Part shown: positions 29,994 through 34,581 of the stretch, one piece after another
Layout: every line of letters begins with the position of its first letter
Position numbering within the stretch: the first letter of the stretch is position 1
Origin: JAVKEN01 sp040221415
GTDB lineage: Bacteria; Pseudomonadota; Alphaproteobacteria; Rickettsiales; JABSSG01
Reading direction: 5' to 3'
NCBI GenBank assembly: GCA_040221415.1
Contig: JAVKEN010000016.1
Span: 1-34,581, forward strand
DNA: 34,581 nucleotides
Program-made: the position numbers and the translations under genes
Notes under the pieces: model-generated
What the model was told of the DNA's origin: nothing
The model's database searches: none
Seen by the model: only the letters and a program-made list of their open reading frames with translations

Positions 29994-31332
29994 CTTTCTC
30001 TTTCTCCTGAACGCGTGGAATTACAAATGAGAAAGTCGCGCCCTTTTCATTATTATAAGCCCAAACCTTGCCTTTATGTCCAACAATTATTTCTTTTATA
30101 ATTGCAAGACCAAGCCCTTTACCGTTATTAGAATTTTTTGTGTTAGTGCTTCTGATAAATGCATTAAAAATAACTTCTTCCTCACCAAATGGAATCCCCA
30201 TTCCTTCATCTTCAACGCTCACCATCACCATTTCCTTACCATCCCTGCCGACCCTAATGGTTATAACGCGTGATTTTTCATCGCTATATTTGATCGCATT
30301 GCTCAGCAAATTATTAATTACTTGATGCATTCTGATTAAATCAAAATCAAAAATTTCCGGAACCTTACGATCATAAAGCAGTTCTATTCTTATCTGCTTC
30401 TGCGTACTGATAAGATATATATTATTAGTCTCAATACATTGATCTATCAATTTTCTGAAATTATTTTCTTTGAAATGAAATTGAATATTTTTTTGACGAT
30501 AGCTAGAAAAATCAATCAAGTTATTCACCATCTCTGAGAGATTATAAGCAGATGCATAAATCATTGATAGAACTGCTTTAATGCGCTGCTTTGTTAAAGA
30601 TTCATAGTTATGGCTCAACTGCTCAGCAAGACCCAGAATACTATGAACCGGAGTCCTAAGCTCATGACTAATATTGCGAACAAAATGTCTATTAGTCCCC
30701 ATCGATTGAACAAGTTGCTTAGACTTATTTTCAAGTAAAGCAGAGAGCTCTAAATTCAACTTGTTTTTTTGTTTAATAACATCAATGTGATATTGCTGTT
30801 TATTTTTGGAAAACAATGATCCAACAATAAAAATACATGTATAAAGATATAGACCAATATGCTGCAACTCAGGTGGGATATAGAGGCTCTCAAATTGGTG
30901 AGTCATCAAATACGCTGATGCCCCAAAAACCACTCCCAGCGATATAGAGATGATAAACATAAACCAGTCTATAAGGAGAATAACTATAAACAGCCCTACA
31001 CCGAAGTTAATTATCCACTCTTCCGAAAAATGGTTTTGCAGCAATAAATATGTGCATAAGAAAGGTAAAGAATATGTTATGACGAAATACCAATATAAAG
31101 GTAAATATTTTTTTAATTTACGTGGAATAAATTTATGAAAAATGAGAGGGATGCACAAAATTGTTGCTGATGCACGAAGAAACAGATTCTCTTTCTCAGG
31201 CACACCTTCATAGAAGGTTCTAAAAATATAAGCTAAAGGGTAATTAATTATTCCAAATAAGCCAAAATACAAATATTGTTGGCCATAATTTACAACTCTT
31301 TTTGTGCAAAATAATGCAAGCTTTTTTAACAC
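29977..31332 (-). CDS. Six-TM sensor histidine kinase, CqsS/LqsS-like
   Basis: 451 aa. About six membrane helices in residues 20-176, then a coiled-coil linker, HisKA with the phosphorylated H223 (NISHELRTP), and a HATPase domain with N box (INNLLSNAIKY, 339-349), G1 DEGMGI (375-380) and G2 GKGLGL (404-409). The membrane part has YFGLFGIINYPLAYIF and ENLFLRASATILCIPL, similar to CqsS/LqsS sensors of alpha-hydroxyketone signals (from memory, not searched). No periplasmic domain, so the ligand is probably hydrophobic or membrane-borne. It overlaps the methyltransferase gene by 7 bases and the receiver gene by 17. Confidence 0.92.
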   Translation of the reverse strand: MLKKLALFCTKRVVNYGQQYLYFGLFGIINYPLAYIFRTFYEGVPEKENLFLRASATILCIPLIFHKFIPRKLKKYLPLYWYFVITYSLPFLCTYLLLQNHFSEEWIINFGVGLFIVILLIDWFMFIISISLGVVFGASAYLMTHQFESLYIPPELQHIGLYLYTCIFIVGSLFSKNKQQYHIDVIKQKNKLNLELSALLENKSKQLVQSMGTNRHFVRNISHELRTPVHSILGLAEQLSHNYESLTKQRIKAVLSMIYASAYNLSEMVNNLIDFSSYRQKNIQFHFKENNFRKLIDQCIETNNIYLISTQKQIRIELLYDRKVPEIFDFDLIRMHQVINNLLSNAIKYSDEKSRVITIRVGRDGKEMVMVSVEDEGMGIPFGEEEVIFNAFIRSTNTKNSNNGKGLGLAIIKEIIVGHKGKVWAYNNEKGATFSFVIPRVQEKEKDEQEK

Positions 31333-32330
31333 TTTTTAATAAATGAAAAGACTACCATTCTATTATTAGCATCTTTATACGTTTTTAACAAATCCAGGTT
31401 GTGTTGGGAAAAGATCTTTTCAAGTTGGAATGTGCTAAATTTACGAGATCTCACAATAAAGTATTTTTCACCTTTTTTAATTGTAAATTTTGCGCCTTCA
31501 TACTCAAGATCAATATTCTCCGAAGAAACAAAATAATATTCAACCTCCTGAGTATATTCATTCCAATTAAATCTCAGTGCAATTCGGTCTAAATCAAGCT
31601 CAAGGTTTAATTTCTCGCTCACAACAATTAAGCTATTAAGGAATAGCGATTTAATATATTTATTGTTATACGCTTGCTTAATAGAAGAGTAATCCTGATT
31701 TGTATCAAGCGTAATCAAGATCTTGTCTCCTACATTCATATTTTTACTAACATTCTGCAGAAGACCATTCATTTCGTCTTCACTAAAATTACCTAAGGTC
31801 GAACCAAAAAATACGAATGTATGTTTTTTATTTGCACTTTTTAAAGTTTTAAAACTGTTAAATGATTCAACAACATAACTACAAAATGGTGCGTTTTTAG
31901 ATTGGCTAGCAAGCTTTGCAGCCGTTTTTGCGCTTTCTTTACAGATATCAACGCTGATATATTTTTTTAAACTAGGTAGACTCTCTAAAATAGGTAACGT
32001 TTTCTTATTGAAAGAAGATTTTGATCCAGGTCCAAGCTCAACTAAAATATCTGTATCTGCCAAATCTTTAGAAATTTTAGGTAAATTTTCTTTTATTACC
32101 TTCGCTTCTTCTCTGCATAAATAATATGGGCGACATTTGGTAATTAAATCCTCATATGCGTTGTCTTCATTAAGATAAATATATGGGGTTAAATTATGGC
32201 TATTAGTTCCACTCAACAAAGAAGTGAAATCATGCAAAATCTTATCTGTATGGCTTAAGATAAAATATGGGTCTGAGTTACCCCACACTGGCATTGGAAT
32301 TTTATGTAGCCAATTTCTTACTGCTAACAT
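31326..32330 (-). CDS. EgtD-family SAM methyltransferase
   Basis: 334 aa, length and layout of the L-histidine N-alpha-methyltransferase family (EgtD). SAM-binding loop ELGPGSKS (99-106), VDICKESA, and FFGSTLGNFS with the family Asn (N181), then AYNNKY with Tyr221, and SRKFS near 295-299. In mycobacterial EgtD the imidazole is held by Glu282 and Ser284; here the aligned Glu is replaced (VRSRKF), while Ser is kept. The substrate may therefore not be histidine. No EgtB or other ergothioneine gene is in the window. GAGAGGAG precedes ATG 32330. First gene of an operon with a sensor kinase and receiver. Confidence 0.83.
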   Translation of the reverse strand: MLAVRNWLHKIPMPVWGNSDPYFILSHTDKILHDFTSLLSGTNSHNLTPYIYLNEDNAYEDLITKCRPYYLCREEAKVIKENLPKISKDLADTDILVELGPGSKSSFNKKTLPILESLPSLKKYISVDICKESAKTAAKLASQSKNAPFCSYVVESFNSFKTLKSANKKHTFVFFGSTLGNFSEDEMNGLLQNVSKNMNVGDKILITLDTNQDYSSIKQAYNNKYIKSLFLNSLIVVSEKLNLELDLDRIALRFNWNEYTQEVEYYFVSSENIDLEYEGAKFTIKKGEKYFIVRSRKFSTFQLEKIFSQHNLDLLKTYKDANNRMVVFSFIKKC

Positions 32331-32362
32331 CGATGACTCCTCTCATTTTCTTACCCCAAGCT

Positions 32363-32391
32363 ATTTAACCTAAGGTTAACTATTTTAACAA
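32363..32391 (-). promoter_or_regulatory. egtD-like operon promoter with CtrA-like palindrome
   Basis: On the minus strand TTGTTA (plus 32386-32391) and TTAAAT (plus 32363-32368) have a 17-base spacer. The spacer and -10 are covered by TTAACCTAAGGTTAAC (32365-32380), a near-perfect palindrome and TTAA-N7-TTAA CtrA-type site. Position over the -10 suggests repression of this operon. It might also affect the divergent aroA. Confidence 0.55.
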
Positions 32392-32528
32392 AGATATACT
32401 CATAGTAGAATTTTTTCTTCGCTTTCGCAAATCAAAATATAGTTAACATTTATTAACTAAATTGATTAAGAAGTCAATAAAAACCTTTTTCTAGAAATCT
32501 TCTAAAAAAAAAATTACTATCACAAACT

Positions 32529-33815
32529 ATGGGAAGAAATCTGACGATACATCATACAGATTACAAAACTTTAAAAGGTGATTGCGATCTACCTGGTGAT
32601 AAATCAATTGCTATTCGAGCATTAATCATGTCGGCAATTTTTTCAGACCATCCGGTTAAAATCTATAACCTGCCAAACTCTGAAGATGTAAATGCTTGTG
32701 TGGACGCTCTTGAAAAACTTGGTTGCAAATTTGAAACCCATAAAAAATTTCTTTTATTTTTCCCTGCAAAAAAGTGGCAAAATGCTACTGTAAACGCGCA
32801 AAATTCTCGCACAACATTGGCTCTGGTCATAGCTTTGGCTGCTGTGAAGCATATAGAGGTAAAAATTGTTGGGGATGGGGTATTAAGCTATCGTTCTCTG
32901 CGTGATATACTAGATCTGACGAAGCAGTTTGGAGTTGAGATAGAACATACTAATTTCAAATTGCCCATCGTCGTAAGAACAGGTGTGTCGACATACCCTG
33001 AGGAGGTGTTCTTAGCTGGCTCTGCTCAATGCAAGAGTCTAGCAATTTTGCTCGCTGCTGATTCACACCAGCACACTGCTTTTCGTGAGGCAGAGCCAAG
33101 CCGAGACCACACAGAAAGATTGCTGATTTGCAATGGTTGGAAGAAATCCCCGCGAGGCATTAGGATGTTTGCGATGGAAAGGCTTACTGACCAGCCATGG
33201 ATGGACGAGATATATATTCCGTCAGATCCCTCTTCGGCAGCATTTCTGATGGTGCTTTCGGCTTTTGCCAAAGATACACATCCGATTAAACTAAAAGCTG
33301 TTTGCTTGAATTTGCATAGATTGGGTTTTTTAGAAATATTATATTTAAATTATGCTATTTCGAATATTCGTTCTCAATCTGGAGAATTAGTTGGAGACAT
33401 TTATTTAGAGCCAGGCATAGAAGATGCTGGCCGAATAGATTCAAGATCAATCAATAGTAATGATTTGATTGATGAGTTTCCAATACTTGCAGTCGCAGCT
33501 TGCTTTTTAAAAGAAGAATCGATTCTTCGCTTACCTGAGCGATTACAAAACAAAGAATCAGATCGTATTAAAGCTATTCTAGATTTACTAGATAGATTTG
33601 AGGTTAGTTATAGTTATAAAGATTACGAATTAAGAATTAAAGGCGGCACTGCTGCCAAACATAAACATATTACATTAGAAGAATGCATGGATCACCGCAT
33701 TCAGAAATCTGCTATTATTATGGCAATTCTGACCGAGTCATCCATCACGCTTAACCATTCCGAATACCTGAATGTCAGCTTTCCTGGTTTTTTGATCTTG
33801 TTAACTAGTAGTTAA
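32529..33815 (+). CDS. aroA: 3-phosphoshikimate 1-carboxyvinyltransferase (EPSP synthase)
   Basis: 428 aa, normal length. It joins PEP and shikimate-3-phosphate in the chorismate pathway. Visible motifs: LPGDKSIAIRAL near 20-31, SAQCKS near 165, EPSRDHTERLL near 190, DEFPILAVAA near 315, ERLQNKESDRI near 337, and DHRIQKSA near 385. The normally invariant GN[AS]GT[TA] loop reads QNSRTT, with Arg replacing the Gly equivalent to E. coli G96, so the PEP site is unusual. No ribosome site is evident before ATG. Shikimate genes are rare in obligate intracellular Rickettsiales, suggesting a less reduced genome. Confidence 0.9.
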   Translation: MGRNLTIHHTDYKTLKGDCDLPGDKSIAIRALIMSAIFSDHPVKIYNLPNSEDVNACVDALEKLGCKFETHKKFLLFFPAKKWQNATVNAQNSRTTLALVIALAAVKHIEVKIVGDGVLSYRSLRDILDLTKQFGVEIEHTNFKLPIVVRTGVSTYPEEVFLAGSAQCKSLAILLAADSHQHTAFREAEPSRDHTERLLICNGWKKSPRGIRMFAMERLTDQPWMDEIYIPSDPSSAAFLMVLSAFAKDTHPIKLKAVCLNLHRLGFLEILYLNYAISNIRSQSGELVGDIYLEPGIEDAGRIDSRSINSNDLIDEFPILAVAACFLKEESILRLPERLQNKESDRIKAILDLLDRFEVSYSYKDYELRIKGGTAAKHKHITLEECMDHRIQKSAIIMAILTESSITLNHSEYLNVSFPGFLILLTSS

Positions 33816-33850
33816 TTTTTATTGACTTTTGTGTAATTATAAGTTAGAAT
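33801..33850 (+). promoter_or_regulatory. Promoter of caspase-like gene with TTAA-N7-TTAA
   Basis: TTGACT (33822-33827) and TAGAAT (33845-33850) are exactly 17 bases apart. TTAACTAGTAGTTAA (33801-33815) lies just upstream and overlaps the aroA stop; it fits TTAA-N7-TTAA but less well than the three TTAAC-type sites. A GGGAGG ribosome site follows at about 33866-33871. Confidence 0.68.
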
Positions 33851-33877
33851 AATCTCATGAAAATTGGGAGGCATAAA

Positions 33878-34581
33878 ATGGCACAGCATAGTAAAGATTT
33901 TAAAGCAGTTTTAGTTTCAGGTTTTGACACTGCCAATATGTTCGATTTCAACGGTTATTATACTAAGCCAGATCATTTAAACTACAACTTGACTGGTTTA
34001 CCTGATAAGGAATTTTTAAGTTCAATACAAGAAGCTTCTATTTCAGCTTCACCAACATCATTCAATGCTATTTTTATGCATGGATCTTTAAATGAATATG
34101 GTCAACATACATTATGCTATAATTTAGAAAATTGTGAGTTTAGTGCAGATCTAATTCGCGCTTTAAACCCAACGAGTGAACCAAGGGTAACGGAAGTTTA
34201 TTCTTGCTATTCCGGCAATAGTTATAGCTTACCAAAATATCTAAGCAATGAAGAAATCGTTATCACTTCAAGTTTAGAAGATTCAATCTCATTTGATATG
34301 ATATCTAATGAAGTTTCTTCTGATAGTTATTCAAAGCATTCAGTAACAACGAACCCATATGAAAAGTTTTTACTTACATTACCTACAAGGGCAGGCTCAG
34401 CAGCAAAATTTATTACTGGCGGCAAATTTTTTGAGCTTAAGCCAGGTCTAAAAGTAATTTCTGATTACGCTACAGCAGAAAATTTTTTAAAAGACTCAGT
34501 GGAAAAATTTATTGAATTTTCTAATGGCCAAACTTGGCTGTCTGAACCAGTTAAATTAAATGCTGATGATTATCAATTTTC
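33878..34581 (+). CDS. Caspase-like (clan CD) cysteine protease candidate, truncated
   Basis: At least 234 codons, open to the right edge. GGGAGG lies six bases before ATG. The N-terminus KAVLVSGFDTAN is a strand-turn, then NAIFMHGS (His68-Gly69) and EVYSCYSGNS (Cys110) follow, spaced about 42 residues apart. This matches the strand-His-Gly and strand-Cys-x-Ser-Gly layout of caspases, metacaspases (DSCHSG) and related secreted proteases. The region after it is unfamiliar. Such proteases occur as bacterial effectors or toxins with self-processing roles. No signal peptide. The family is inferred from two motifs only. Confidence 0.6.
   Translation, partial: MAQHSKDFKAVLVSGFDTANMFDFNGYYTKPDHLNYNLTGLPDKEFLSSIQEASISASPTSFNAIFMHGSLNEYGQHTLCYNLENCEFSADLIRALNPTSEPRVTEVYSCYSGNSYSLPKYLSNEEIVITSSLEDSISFDMISNEVSSDSYSKHSVTTNPYEKFLLTLPTRAGSAAKFITGGKFFELKPGLKVISDYATAENFLKDSVEKFIEFSNGQTWLSEPVKLNADDYQF

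Overview
The window is AT-rich (roughly two thirds A+T by eye) and reads as a chromosomal segment of an alphaproteobacterium, most likely a Rickettsiales-like or similar host-associated lineage. I base this on the rimP-nusA-infB-rbfA-truB-rpsO-pnp order, a TrpXYZ-type ABC importer, CtrA-like boxes (TTAA-N7-TTAA) in promoters, a REP-like palindrome of the kind seen in Rickettsiales, and many exported or effector-like genes. I do not name a genus.

Left part (1-12200): a truncated gene of unknown function, then on the minus strand a three-gene ABC importer (substrate-binding protein, ATPase, permease) closed by an intrinsic terminator. Next comes the conserved translation/RNA operon rimP-nusA-infB-rbfA-truB-rpsO-pnp, closed by a nearly identical terminator. 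The operon has a good promoter (TTGAAA-17-TATAAA) followed by a terminator-like hairpin just before rimP, a possible attenuator.

Middle (12200-21200): an exported alpha-solenoid protein; a GT2 glycosyltransferase abutting a serralysin-like protein with a damaged zinc motif; a tandem array of seven small single-pass membrane proteins with Asp/His/Asn/Ser/Thr-rich tails; a barrel-only autotransporter; and an exported GT32-type glycosyltransferase.

Accessory cluster (21200-29550): thirteen small, very acidic minus-strand proteins. Most share a recognisable N-terminal alpha/beta domain ([IL]xxxxGFxxAx[IL] signature), a Gly/Glu linker and a short C-terminal segment. I recognise no known family. 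The cluster is split by a plus-strand orphan gene, a REP-like palindrome and a Phd/RelE-type toxin-antitoxin pair. A short leader motif, GAATGATGA, lies 13-18 bases upstream of the start codon of five of the seven membrane-protein genes and of the first gene of both acidic blocks. It links the two families and usually contains tandem out-of-frame ATGs.

Right part (29600-34581): an operon of an EgtD-family methyltransferase, a six-TM sensor kinase resembling CqsS/LqsS and a stand-alone receiver, transcribed towards the second acidic block; a divergent aroA; and a truncated gene with a caspase-like (clan CD) His-Gly / Ser-Cys-Tyr-Ser-Gly signature.

The best candidates for an undescribed system are the acidic paralogue cluster and the membrane-peptide array with their shared leader motif. 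Next is the methyltransferase/sensor/receiver triad. All functions proposed for these are inference.
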